From: Bradyrhizobium sp. NFR13
GTDB taxonomy: Bacteria; Pseudomonadota; Alphaproteobacteria; Rhizobiales; Xanthobacteraceae
DNA length: 64,000 nt
Reading direction: 5' to 3'
Assembly: GCF_900114605.1 (NCBI RefSeq)
Contig: NZ_FOTP01000001.1
Coordinates: 1,302,001-1,366,000, forward strand
Positions 20,020 through 28,573 of the stretch are shown one piece after another. The notes beneath the pieces were generated by a model, which had not been told where the DNA came from, ran no database searches, and was given only the letters and a program-made list of their open reading frames with translations. The stretch's first letter is position 1. The number at the start of each line of letters is the position of its first letter. The translations under genes were made by a program, and so were the position numbers.

Positions 20020-22421
20020 AATTCTCCCTCTCCTGGCTGAAAGATCATCTCGAGACCGACGAGTCGCTTGAGAAACTGGCCGACAAGCTCACCATGATCG
20101 GGCTTGAGGTCGAGCATATCGACGACAAGGCGAAGCTGCTGAAGCCGTTCACGATTGCGGAGATCGTCACAGCCGAGAAGCACCCGAACGCCGACAAGCT
20201 GCGCGTTTGCACCGTCAATGTCGGCGACGACAAACCCCTGCAGATCGTCTGCGGTGCGCCGAATGCGCACGCGGGGCTGAAGACCGTCCTGGCCAGGCCC
20301 GGCACTTATATCCCGGGCAAGGATTTCACTATCGGTCTCGGCAATATCCGCGGCGTCGAAAGCCAGGGCATGATGTGCTCAGCTGGTGAGCTCGGCCTTC
20401 CCGATACGATCGATGGCATCATCGAACTCCCCGGGGATGCCCCGGTCGGTGCTGTTTATATCGACTGGGCCAAGCTCGGCGACCCCGTCATCGAGATCAA
20501 CCTGACGCCGAACCGCCAAGACTGTACTGGCGTGACCGGCATTGCGCGTGACCTTGCCGCGGCCGACATGGGCGTGTTCAAGAATCCCGGCATCAAGCCG
20601 ATCAAAGGAGAATTCCCCTGCCCGGTGAAAGTCACGGTCGAAGACGCCAAGCTGTGCCCGGGCTTTGCGCTGCGTCTCGTACGCGGCGTCAAGAACGGCC
20701 CTTCTCCGGAGTGGCTGCAGAAGAAGCTCACCTCGATCGGCCTGCGCCCGATCAATGCGCTGGTCGATATCACCAACTTCCTGACCTTCGACCGCGCGCG
20801 TCCGCTGCATGTGTTCGACGCCGCCAAGGTGAGGGGCGATCTCACGGTGCGCCGCGCGCGCGACGGCGAGACGTTGCTCGCACTCGATGGCAAGACCTAT
20901 ACGCTCGACAGCAAGGTCTGCGTCATTGCCGATGACAACGGCGTGGAATCGCTCGCCGGCATCATGGGCGGCGAAGCGTCCGGCTGTTCGGAAGAGACCA
21001 CCGATGTGCTGATCGAATCCGCGCTGTGGAACGAGATCAACATCGCGCAGACCGGCCGCAGGCTCGGCATCAATTCCGACGCGCGCTATCGTTTCGAGCG
21101 CGGCGTCGATCCGGTCTTCATGGTGCCTGGCCTCGAACTCGCCACCAAGCTTGTGATGGAGCTGTGCGGCGGCACGCCGTCGGAAAGCATCGTGGTCGGC
21201 AAGCCTTACGGCGACGACCGCATCATCGACTTCCCGATTGCCGAAGTGAAACGCCTCGCCGCCATCGATGTCCCGTTCCCCGAGATGCGGCGCATCCTCG
21301 GCCATCTTGGCTTCATGGTGGCCGGCAGCGGCCCCGTGGTGAAGGTTGCGGTGCCGTCATGGCGCAGCGACGTCACCGGCAAGGCTGACATCGTCGAGGA
21401 AGTCATGCGCATCTTCGGCGTCGACAAGGTGCCGATGACGCCGTTCCCGCGTGGCGATGCCCCGCGCAAGCCGGTGCTGACGCAGATCCAGCAGCGTACC
21501 CGTCGTGCCAAGCGTGGGCTGGCGGCACGCGGCCTTGTCGAGGCCGTGACATGGTCGTTCATCTCGAAACCGCATGCCGAAGTGTTCGGCGGCGGCGCGC
21601 CTGAACTGGCGTTGGCCAACCCGATCGCCTCCGACCTCTCCGACATGCGGCCGAGCCTGTTGCCCGGACTGATCGCAGCCGCTCAGGCCAATGCGCATCG
21701 CGGTTTGTCCGACCTCGCATTGTTTGAAGTCGGCCAGATCTTCCGCGGCGATCGCCCGCAGGATCAGTTCATGGCTGCATCCGGCGTGCGGCGTGGCCTC
21801 GCCTCGTCGGCTGGCAGCGGCCGTCATTGGTCAGGCGCCAGCGCTGCGAACGCACTCGACGCCAAGGCCGATGCCTTTGCAGTTCTCGCAGCCGCAGGTG
21901 CACCGATGCAGGCGCTGCAGATCGTCGCCGGTGGCGCGAACTGGCTGCATCCCGGCCGTTCGGGTACGATCCAGATCGGGCCGCAGAACGTCCTGGGTTA
22001 TTTCGGCGAGCTGCACCCGCGCACGCTCGAAGCACTCGGTGCCGACGGCCCGTTGATGGCGTTCGAAGTGATCCTCGATCGCATTCCCGACGCCAAGCAG
22101 AAGGCGACGCGCGCCAAGCCGACGCTGGAACTCTCGGCATTCCAGCCGGTCTCGCGCGATTTCGCCTTTATCGTCGATCGCAAGGTCTTGTCCGGCGACA
22201 TCGTGCGTGCCGCAGCCGGCGTCGACAAGAAGCTGGTCACTGCGGTGACCGTGTTCGACGTCTATGAGGGCAAGGGTATCGACGACGACAAGAAGTCGGT
22301 GGCCATCGCTGTCACGATCCAGCCGCGCGAGAAGACCCTGACCGATCAGGAAATCGATGCAGTGGCAGCGAAGATCGTGGTGGAAGTGACCAAGAAGACG
22401 GACGGCACGTTGCGCGCATGA
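20016..22421 (+). CDS. pheT: Phenylalanine-tRNA ligase, beta subunit
   Basis: Large PheRS subunit of 801 residues with the full domain order: the tRNA-binding OB fold (about 40-150, [13 protein letters not shown] and [15 protein letters not shown]), B3/B4 editing domain that hydrolyses Tyr-tRNAPhe (region [13 protein letters not shown]), B5 DNA-binding-like domain, a catalytic-like core, and the C-terminal ferredoxin-like anticodon-binding domain (from about [19 protein letters not shown]). GTG start overlapping pheS; the stop overlaps the next gene by 4 bases (ATGA). Confidence 0.97.
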   Translation: MKFSLSWLKDHLETDESLEKLADKLTMIGLEVEHIDDKAKLLKPFTIAEIVTAEKHPNADKLRVCTVNVGDDKPLQIVCGAPNAHAGLKTVLARPGTYIPGKDFTIGLGNIRGVESQGMMCSAGELGLPDTIDGIIELPGDAPVGAVYIDWAKLGDPVIEINLTPNRQDCTGVTGIARDLAAADMGVFKNPGIKPIKGEFPCPVKVTVEDAKLCPGFALRLVRGVKNGPSPEWLQKKLTSIGLRPINALVDITNFLTFDRARPLHVFDAAKVRGDLTVRRARDGETLLALDGKTYTLDSKVCVIADDNGVESLAGIMGGEASGCSEETTDVLIESALWNEINIAQTGRRLGINSDARYRFERGVDPVFMVPGLELATKLVMELCGGTPSESIVVGKPYGDDRIIDFPIAEVKRLAAIDVPFPEMRRILGHLGFMVAGSGPVVKVAVPSWRSDVTGKADIVEEVMRIFGVDKVPMTPFPRGDAPRKPVLTQIQQRTRRAKRGLAARGLVEAVTWSFISKPHAEVFGGGAPELALANPIASDLSDMRPSLLPGLIAAAQANAHRGLSDLALFEVGQIFRGDRPQDQFMAASGVRRGLASSAGSGRHWSGASAANALDAKADAFAVLAAAGAPMQALQIVAGGANWLHPGRSGTIQIGPQNVLGYFGELHPRTLEALGADGPLMAFEVILDRIPDAKQKATRAKPTLELSAFQPVSRDFAFIVDRKVLSGDIVRAAAGVDKKLVTAVTVFDVYEGKGIDDDKKSVAIAVTIQPREKTLTDQEIDAVAAKIVVEVTKKTDGTLRA

Positions 22422-23260
22422 TGGAAGCACTCGGCCTGGTCCAGTATTCGACCACGTCGCTCGTTTTTATCACCATCACCGCCTTCATCGCCGGACTGGC
22501 CCGCGGGTTTTCGGGCTTCGGTTCGGCGCTGATCTTCATGCCGCTCGCCTCAAGCGTAGCCGGCGCGCAAGTCGCGTCGCCTCTGCTGCTGCTGATCGAC
22601 TTCTCAACCACGCTGACGCTGATCCCGAACGCTGCAAGACGAGCCGACAGGCGCGACGTCAGCATCATTTCGCTGGGCGCGCTTATTGGCGTGCCGCTTG
22701 GCACCATGGCCTTGGCCTGGGCCGATCCGCTGACTGTTCGCTGGAGCATCGTCGCACTGATTATCACGATGCTGACGCTACTGATCTCCGGCTGGCGCTA
22801 TCCCGGTAAGCCGACCGTACCGGTGACGGTCAGCGTCGGCGGCGTCGCCGGCTTTTTCGGTGGCTTGGCGCAGCTCGGCGGCCCGCCCATCGTGATGTAT
22901 TGGCTGCGAGACGCGGCAGCCGCGGCAGTCACGCGCGCAAATATCATTCTGTATTTCGCTATCGCCGACGTGCTGATCATCATCAGCTACACGATCGGTG
23001 GATTGTGGAACACAGCCATCCTCGGCCTTGCAGTGATTACCGGACCACTGTTCGGTCTCGGCCTCTGGCTCGGCTCGAAACTGTTCGGCAAGGCCAGCGA
23101 CGAGCTGTTCCGCAAGATCTGCTACGCGCTGATCGCCGTCTCGGCGCTGATCAGCCTGCCGCTGTCGACGGGATATTTCACTGACGCTTGCGTGACTTGC
23201 GGCGCCAGCCGGCGCGGCGCTAGGGTCTCTCCAATTCGAAAATACGGGAGAAAACCATGA
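22418..23260 (+). CDS. TauE/SafE-family membrane transporter
   Basis: Inner-membrane protein of 280 residues with about eight helices in two halves, typical of the sulfite/organosulfonate exporter family. The N-terminal half contains [18 protein letters not shown] and the second half [20 protein letters not shown], the paired glycine-rich signature loops of this family. Members move sulfite, sulfoacetate or other organic anions; the substrate here is unknown. The ATG overlaps the pheT stop and its own stop overlaps the following gene, so it seems to be translated from the pheST message. The C-terminal 25 residues are hydrophilic and unlike the family. Confidence 0.88.
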   Translation: MMEALGLVQYSTTSLVFITITAFIAGLARGFSGFGSALIFMPLASSVAGAQVASPLLLLIDFSTTLTLIPNAARRADRRDVSIISLGALIGVPLGTMALAWADPLTVRWSIVALIITMLTLLISGWRYPGKPTVPVTVSVGGVAGFFGGLAQLGGPPIVMYWLRDAAAAAVTRANIILYFAIADVLIIISYTIGGLWNTAILGLAVITGPLFGLGLWLGSKLFGKASDELFRKICYALIAVSALISLPLSTGYFTDACVTCGASRRGARVSPIRKYGRKP

Positions 23261-24204
23261 TTGATCGCCGCGACATGCTGAAATTTGCCGCTGCCGGCGC
23301 CGCGGTCTTGGCGGCGCGCCCCGCGCTGGCGCAGACGTCGGCAAAACCGCGCACCAGGATCATATTTCTCGGCACCAAAGGTGGCCCGCGCGTCGGCGTC
23401 GGTGCATCCAATCCCGCCAACCTCGTTGTCGTCAACGACACGCCATTCGTGATCGATTGCGGCATGGGCGTCAGCCGGCAGCTGGTCAATGCCGGCGTGC
23501 CGATTCCCTCGGTGAAGTATATCTTCATCAGCCACCACCATTCCGATCACAATCTGGAATACGGCAACCTGTTCTACAATGCCTGGGCCGCAGGCCTCTC
23601 GACGCCGATCCACTCGTTCGGTCCCAAGGGCATCGAGGCCATGACCCGGACTTACTGGGAGCTGAACAAATTCGACGTCGATACCCGCATCGAAGATGAA
23701 GGTCGCCCCGATCCGCGGCCGCTGCTCGTTGCCAAGGATATCACGGAGGATGGCGTGGTGCTGCAGACCGCCGACGTCAAGGTGACGGCGTTCCGCACGC
23801 CGCATCCGCCGATCGTCGACAGCTTCGCCTACAAATTCGAGACGCCCGACGGCGTCATCGTGTTCTCCAGCGACACCGCTTACAACCCGAAGCTCGCGGA
23901 GTTCGCCAAGGGGGCGGACGTGCTGGTGCATGAGGCACTTTACGCGCCCGCTGTTGACCGGCTGGTGATCAAGACGAAGAATGGCGCGACGCTGAAAAAG
24001 CATTTGATGGAGAGCCACACCACCACAGAGGATGTCGGCCGCATCGCCGCCGCGGCTGGCGTGAAGGTGCTGGTGCTCAGCCATTTCGTGCCGGGCGACG
24101 ATCCCGAAGTCACCGACGAGAACTGGATCGAAGGCGCGCGAAAGAATTTTTCCGGCAAGATCATCGTGGCCAAGGATCTGATGCAGCTGACGCTACCGGT
24201 GTAG
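23257..24204 (+). CDS. Tat-exported metallo-beta-lactamase-fold hydrolase
   Basis: A 315-residue MBL-fold enzyme with a twin-arginine signal peptide: [20 protein letters not shown], then RPALAQ with a likely cut after ALA. The metal site is in FISHHHSDHNLEYGNL (an HxHxDH variant), further ligands in FSSDTAYN and SHFVPGDDP. The fold resembles RNase Z/arylsulfatase-type members (FLGTKGGPRVG at the start). The enzyme would fold in the cytoplasm and act in the periplasm. It overlaps the TauE-like gene by 4 bases and is convergent with a Tat-exported amine oxidase. Substrate unknown. Confidence 0.88.
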   Translation: MIDRRDMLKFAAAGAAVLAARPALAQTSAKPRTRIIFLGTKGGPRVGVGASNPANLVVVNDTPFVIDCGMGVSRQLVNAGVPIPSVKYIFISHHHSDHNLEYGNLFYNAWAAGLSTPIHSFGPKGIEAMTRTYWELNKFDVDTRIEDEGRPDPRPLLVAKDITEDGVVLQTADVKVTAFRTPHPPIVDSFAYKFETPDGVIVFSSDTAYNPKLAEFAKGADVLVHEALYAPAVDRLVIKTKNGATLKKHLMESHTTTEDVGRIAAAAGVKVLVLSHFVPGDDPEVTDENWIEGARKNFSGKIIVAKDLMQLTLPV

Positions 24205-24229
24205 CGCCAATAGCAGCCTCACGTCGCGG

Positions 24230-25633
24230 CTACTCCGACCTCACTCCGCTCGACCGCTGCCGCCGCTGCTTGGTTCGCACCGGCTTTTCCGGTTCCGGCT
24301 CCTTCATTGCGCCGATCTTCTTGAGCGCCGCCTCTGCCGCGCGCTCGCCGCTTTCCCATGCGCCATCGACCGTGCCCCACAATGTTTCGTGGGTGGCTTC
24401 GCCGGCGAGAAAAAGATTGCCCATGGGCTCGGATAGAATGCGGCGCGAGGCCTGACCACCCGGTGCGGCCCCCGACATGGCTCCGAGCACGAATGGCATC
24501 GCATCCCAGCGTGTCGTTGCAGAACGCTTGATCGCCGGTTTGATGTCGGAGCCGAACAGCTTCGTCAGCCATTCAACGGCGAAAGCCACCATCGCGGCCT
24601 CACCCTGAGTTGCAAGGTCGCGGCCGAATGCACCCGCGACATCGACGGTACACAGCGATGACCCGCCAATATTCGCAAACAGCGCACCGGTACGTGTGCT
24701 CGTGCTTTGCTCGACCATCAGCTCATCGCGACCCAGCCCGAGCGGATTGCCAGTAAACTGTAGCGCGATACGGTCATAGCTGCCGAGGCTGAGTTTTGCC
24801 GCCGCGTCGAGCTGCCGCTTTGGCAGTTCCGGCGTGAACTTGATTGTCCCCGACGACAACACATTGCTTGATGCAGTGATGATCACCGCCCGCGCCGCAA
24901 CGCGCCCTGACACCGTCTCAACGCCGATGTCGCGTCCGCTCCAGGTCACGCGCGTCGCAGGCGTCGACAGCGCCACCGGGACGGCCTCGCCGAGCTTACC
25001 CATCAACGCGCCGAGCCCCTGGCGCGTAGCGACATCGATGGCGCGATCCTGCGCGCGCGAGAGATCCAGCGTCGAGAGATCCTTGAGGTCCTTGCCGGTC
25101 GCATAGGCCCCGAGCACGAAATCGATCGTGCCCCCCCAATCCCCGAGGTCCTTCGGCAGCGCCGCGGCGCAGGAGATGTCGGCGCGGCGCGCTGCCTCGT
25201 CGATGGCGCGATTGGCGCGCACGACCGCGGCGAGCAATTCCTCGGTCTCGCCGGCGCGGGCATTACGACGGCCGATGCGCAGCTTCTGACTCGGTGGCGA
25301 TGGCGCGACATCGATTCCCACCGGCCGGGCAAGCTTCACCACTGCGTTGGTTTCAGGCGTGTGCAGCCAGCGCGCGCCGCGATCGAACGGGGCGTCGAAA
25401 CTTGTCGCGTCTGTCATGCACCGTCCGCCAATCCGGCTGGAGGCCTCGACCACGATCACCTTGCGATTGGCCGCCTGGATGCGATGCGCCGCAGCGATGC
25501 CCGCAGCGCCCGCGCCAATCACGACAATGTCAGCATCCCGCGGCAGCGACGCGGCCAATGTCCTTGCGCCGAACAGCGGCACAAGTGTCAATGCTGCGGA
25601 CGCCGACAGGAAATCTCGGCGTGAAATCGTCAT
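24230..25633 (-). CDS. Tat-exported flavin-containing amine oxidase-like protein
   Basis: FAD-dependent oxidoreductase of 467 residues. MTISRRDFLSASAALTLVPL is a canonical Tat signal (SRRDFL). After it comes the dinucleotide-binding motif DIVVIGAGAAGIAAAHRI, then VVEASSRIGGRC, the flavin-binding GGRC of monoamine oxidases, and near the end GNLFLAGEATHETLWGTVDG, their C-terminal FAD signature. The likely reaction is oxidative deamination of an amine or amino acid in the periplasm. The last 40 residues are rich in Glu, Lys and Arg and look like a disordered tail. Its neighbours do not fix the substrate. Confidence 0.88.
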   Translation of the reverse strand: MTISRRDFLSASAALTLVPLFGARTLAASLPRDADIVVIGAGAAGIAAAHRIQAANRKVIVVEASSRIGGRCMTDATSFDAPFDRGARWLHTPETNAVVKLARPVGIDVAPSPPSQKLRIGRRNARAGETEELLAAVVRANRAIDEAARRADISCAAALPKDLGDWGGTIDFVLGAYATGKDLKDLSTLDLSRAQDRAIDVATRQGLGALMGKLGEAVPVALSTPATRVTWSGRDIGVETVSGRVAARAVIITASSNVLSSGTIKFTPELPKRQLDAAAKLSLGSYDRIALQFTGNPLGLGRDELMVEQSTSTRTGALFANIGGSSLCTVDVAGAFGRDLATQGEAAMVAFAVEWLTKLFGSDIKPAIKRSATTRWDAMPFVLGAMSGAAPGGQASRRILSEPMGNLFLAGEATHETLWGTVDGAWESGERAAEAALKKIGAMKEPEPEKPVRTKQRRQRSSGVRSE

Positions 25634-25827
25634 GACATGGTTTCCGAAATTTTATGATGCATGAGAACGTCTCGCGAACCTTGCCGTATTCCAGGGTGTG
25701 CGGCAACCGTCGTGGTGAATGAATTGTCACCAGCGCCGCGCGGGCATGAACCAAATTGCAATGGCTCTCGACCATGATGGAGCCAGGGAAAGCGGTCGAC
25801 ATGAACCGCGCTGGGGGAGTCACGATC

Positions 25828-26715
25828 ATGGGCCTCATGCTCGATACGGTCGGGAAACTGATCGCGAAATATCTGCAGAAGGAGCTGCCCGGCTACGAGC
25901 CTTTCACGCCGAGCGACCCTGAACGCCTGCGCGGTATCATCGAGGAAGGTGACGTGCTGCTGGTCGAAGGCAACAACCGCGTCTCCGGCATCATCAAATA
26001 TCTCACGCAATCGACCTGGTCGCATGCCGCGCTCTATGTCGGCCCAATCGATGGTGCTGCAGAGCCGAACGGCGAGCCGCATGTGCTGATCGAGGCCAAT
26101 ATCGGCGAAGGTGTCACCTCGGCACCGCTGTCGAAATATTACCCGTTCCACACCCGCCTGTGCCGCCCGGTCGGTCTGTCCTACGAGGACCGCACCACTG
26201 TGTGTCGCTACGCCATCAACCGGATTGGCTTTGGTTACGACACCAAGAACATTCTCGACCTGATGCGCTTCCTGATCCCACTGCCAATACCGCAGCGCTG
26301 GCGGCGGCGCATGATCGCTTTCGGCTCCGGCGATCCCACCAAGATCATCTGCTCGGCGCTAATCGCGCAGGCTTTCGATGCCGTGCGGTATCCGATTCTG
26401 CCGAAAATCACCCGCGCCGGCAGCCGCCAGGCCCGTCGCGAGATTCTGCATATCCGTGATTCATCGCTGTATATGCCCAGGGATTTCGATATCTCGCCCT
26501 ATTTCGAAGTGGTGAAGCCGACCATTGAACTCGGATTCGACTACACGGCGTTGCATTGGGCCGACAAACAAAAGCCGCTCCGGGAGGTGGCGGGCACTTT
26601 CGATCCATTTCCGGACGTCTTCGGCACGCCGCCGCTCATTCCTGAGACGACTGACACGGAAGCGGAAGTGGCTGACGAAGACGTGAGCAGGCCTCGGATC
26701 AGGCTAATCGCCTGA
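25828..26715 (+). CDS. YiiX/YebB-like permuted NlpC/P60 cysteine hydrolase
   Basis: A 295-residue protein with the circularly permuted papain-like fold of the YiiX/YebB group. DVLLVEGNNRVSGIIKYLTQ and STWSHAALYVG carry the catalytic histidine, HVLIEANIGEGV an acidic residue, and TKIICSALIAQAF the cysteine. Members act as lipid- or peptidoglycan-related thiol hydrolases or acyltransferases. I chose ATG 25828 because GGGGGAG lies 8 bases upstream; ATGs at 25756 and 25801 are open but lack it. No signal peptide is obvious, although the start (MGLMLDTVGKLIAKYL) is amphipathic. The C-terminal 60 residues are acidic and probably disordered. Confidence 0.8.
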   Translation: MGLMLDTVGKLIAKYLQKELPGYEPFTPSDPERLRGIIEEGDVLLVEGNNRVSGIIKYLTQSTWSHAALYVGPIDGAAEPNGEPHVLIEANIGEGVTSAPLSKYYPFHTRLCRPVGLSYEDRTTVCRYAINRIGFGYDTKNILDLMRFLIPLPIPQRWRRRMIAFGSGDPTKIICSALIAQAFDAVRYPILPKITRAGSRQARREILHIRDSSLYMPRDFDISPYFEVVKPTIELGFDYTALHWADKQKPLREVAGTFDPFPDVFGTPPLIPETTDTEAEVADEDVSRPRIRLIA

Positions 26716-26724
26716 TCCGCCACT

Positions 26725-27576
26725 TCACGACTTGACCGCGCCCGCTGTAAGTCCGCCGACCATGTAGCGCCGGAAGGCGTAATACACTGCGGCTGGTGGT
26801 AGCGCGTAAATAAAGCCCGTGGTCATCAGCAATTCCCAGGGCGAGTCATCAGCGGCCAGGAAGTTGCCGAGCGCGACGGGTAGCGTGATCTCGGTATCCT
26901 TGGACAGCAGCAGAAAGGCGTAGAGATATTCGTTCCAGGCGAGCAGCAGCGCATAGGTCCCGATCGCGACCAGCGACGGCAACATCAGCGGCACATAGAC
27001 CATGCGAAACAGTTGCAGCGGCGTCGCGCCGTCCATGATGGCTGCCTCATCCAACTCGAGCGGCAGCTTGTCGGACGCCTGTTTCAAAACCCAGATCGCA
27101 TAGGGCGAGGCGATGGTCACCATCGCCAGGATCAGCGACCAGTGATTGTTGAGCAGACCGTAATTGCCCATGGTGCGATACATCGGCACAGCGAGGAATG
27201 CCGCGGGAATGAAATAGGTGAAGAGAGCGAGATTCATTACAGTCCGGCCGCCACGTACACGCAGCCGCGAGATTGCAAAAGCTGCCGAGGTTGCGATCAC
27301 GAGCGTCAGCGCTCCCACCGCAACCGCTATCACAACCGAGTTTCCGAACTGCGCCCAAAAGTCCCGCAGGAAGTAATGCTGCTGGTTGAACACGATCCTG
27401 AAATTGTTCAACGTCGGATGGTCGGGCCACAACTTGCCCGCGAACGCATCCTGTTTCGGCGAGATCGCGAACAGGAACATGTGATAGATCGGAATCAGCG
27501 TCCAGATCAGCACGGGAATGCCGATCAGCAGCAGTCGCGCTTCGGTTCCGACTTCTCGTAGCGTTGGCACTCTCAT
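26725..27576 (-). CDS. ABC transporter permease, carbohydrate type (MalG-like)
   Basis: Inner-membrane permease of 283 residues with six predicted helices. The cytoplasmic EAA loop that docks on the ATPase is seen as LDEAAIMDGATPLQLFRMVY. The final segment is FIYALPPAAVYYAFRRYMVG, ending in GGLTAGAVKS, as in MalG/CUT1 permeases. It follows the MalF-like gene by 13 bases and shares the operon with the binding protein. No ATP-binding subunit is adjacent. Confidence 0.93.
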   Translation of the reverse strand: MRVPTLREVGTEARLLLIGIPVLIWTLIPIYHMFLFAISPKQDAFAGKLWPDHPTLNNFRIVFNQQHYFLRDFWAQFGNSVVIAVAVGALTLVIATSAAFAISRLRVRGGRTVMNLALFTYFIPAAFLAVPMYRTMGNYGLLNNHWSLILAMVTIASPYAIWVLKQASDKLPLELDEAAIMDGATPLQLFRMVYVPLMLPSLVAIGTYALLLAWNEYLYAFLLLSKDTEITLPVALGNFLAADDSPWELLMTTGFIYALPPAAVYYAFRRYMVGGLTAGAVKS

Positions 27577-27589
27577 CGGGCAAACCTTC

Positions 27590-28462
27590 TCATCGAGAGA
27601 GCCGTTTCATCATGAAATAGACCAGCGGCAACACCAGCGGCATCGCGCAGACGATAGACGCCATTGCGAGATCGAGCTGATCGAGCCGGAGATAGCGGAT
27701 ACCCAATGTGGAGAGCACATGGGTAAGATCGGCCGGGCCGCCGCCAGTGAGCAGATAGACGCTGTTGAAGTCTCCGAGCGTCCAGATCATCGAGAGCAGC
27801 GTGCAGGTCAGATACAGCGTCTGCATTGACGGCCAGGTGATGAAGCGGAACTTCTGCCACCAGCTGGCGCCGTCGACGTCGGCCGCCTCGAACATGTCGT
27901 TCGAAATGGCAAGACGTCCGGTCATCAGGATCAGCGTCCAGAATGGCAGCGACTTCCAGATATGCACCATGATCGCCAGCGTCAGACCCATCGCTGGATT
28001 GTTCAGCCAATTCGGGCCGTCCTCGCCGGTGAACTTGAAGATCAGATTATTGATCACGCCCCATTCGGGATTAAACATGAAGCGCACCGACAGAATGGTC
28101 GGAATCGACGGCACCGCCCAGGGCAGGATGAACAGCACCGAGAGCGAGCGGATCCAGGTGCGCGACTGCACGAAGAAGCCGGACAGGAACAGAGCTATCA
28201 GCATCTTCACATTGATGCCGATGATCAGGAAGATCAGCGTATTGACGACGGCGCGGGCGAAGACCGGATCGTTATAGAGCGCGACATAGCTGGCCGGATG
28301 CCGCGCCAGCCACAAGCCGTAGCCAATGGGATAGACGACGAAGGCCAGGAACACGAGCAGATAGGGCGCCAGCATGACAATGCCCCAGACCTGCGGCGTC
28401 GATAGCCGCGCGGACAGGGGAGGAGAAGGAACGTCGGAGGTGGAGTAAGTGATCGCCGTCAT
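27590..28462 (-). CDS. ABC transporter permease, carbohydrate type (MalF-like)
   Basis: Inner-membrane permease of 290 residues with six helices, partner of the MalG-like protein. The EAA loop reads MFEAADVDGASWWQKFRFIT, with the typical glycine, and the following WPSMQTLYLTCTLLSMIW enters the next helix. ATG 28462 has AAAGG close upstream; a TTG at 28489 with GAGG is an alternative adding nine residues. It is separated from the binding-protein gene by about 110 bases that hold a strong hairpin. Confidence 0.92.
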   Translation of the reverse strand: MTAITYSTSDVPSPPLSARLSTPQVWGIVMLAPYLLVFLAFVVYPIGYGLWLARHPASYVALYNDPVFARAVVNTLIFLIIGINVKMLIALFLSGFFVQSRTWIRSLSVLFILPWAVPSIPTILSVRFMFNPEWGVINNLIFKFTGEDGPNWLNNPAMGLTLAIMVHIWKSLPFWTLILMTGRLAISNDMFEAADVDGASWWQKFRFITWPSMQTLYLTCTLLSMIWTLGDFNSVYLLTGGGPADLTHVLSTLGIRYLRLDQLDLAMASIVCAMPLVLPLVYFMMKRLSR

Positions 28463-28523
28463 TGCGCCTTTGACCTGGATGTAACTCAACTGTCTCGCCT
28501 CGACAAACCAATTGGTGTGCCGA

Positions 28524-28558
28524 GGGCGGGACCGGCGCCAAAGGCGGCGGTCCCGCCC
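28524..28558 (-). other. Strong intercistronic hairpin after the binding-protein gene
   Basis: GGGCGGGACCG and CGGTCCCGCCC are perfect 11-base arms, with CGCC / GGCG stacking inside and a loop of about three A residues. It sits 16 bases after the stop of the solute-binding gene and before the permeases. No T-run follows, so a role in protecting the 3' end of the binding-protein message is more likely than full termination. Confidence 0.65.
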
Positions 28559-28573
28559 GGAACGACGGAGGCC

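Noticed and set aside
20379-21305. Open frame of 308 codons antisense to pheT
   Set aside because: Covers conserved PheT domains; no start signal or recognisable motif.
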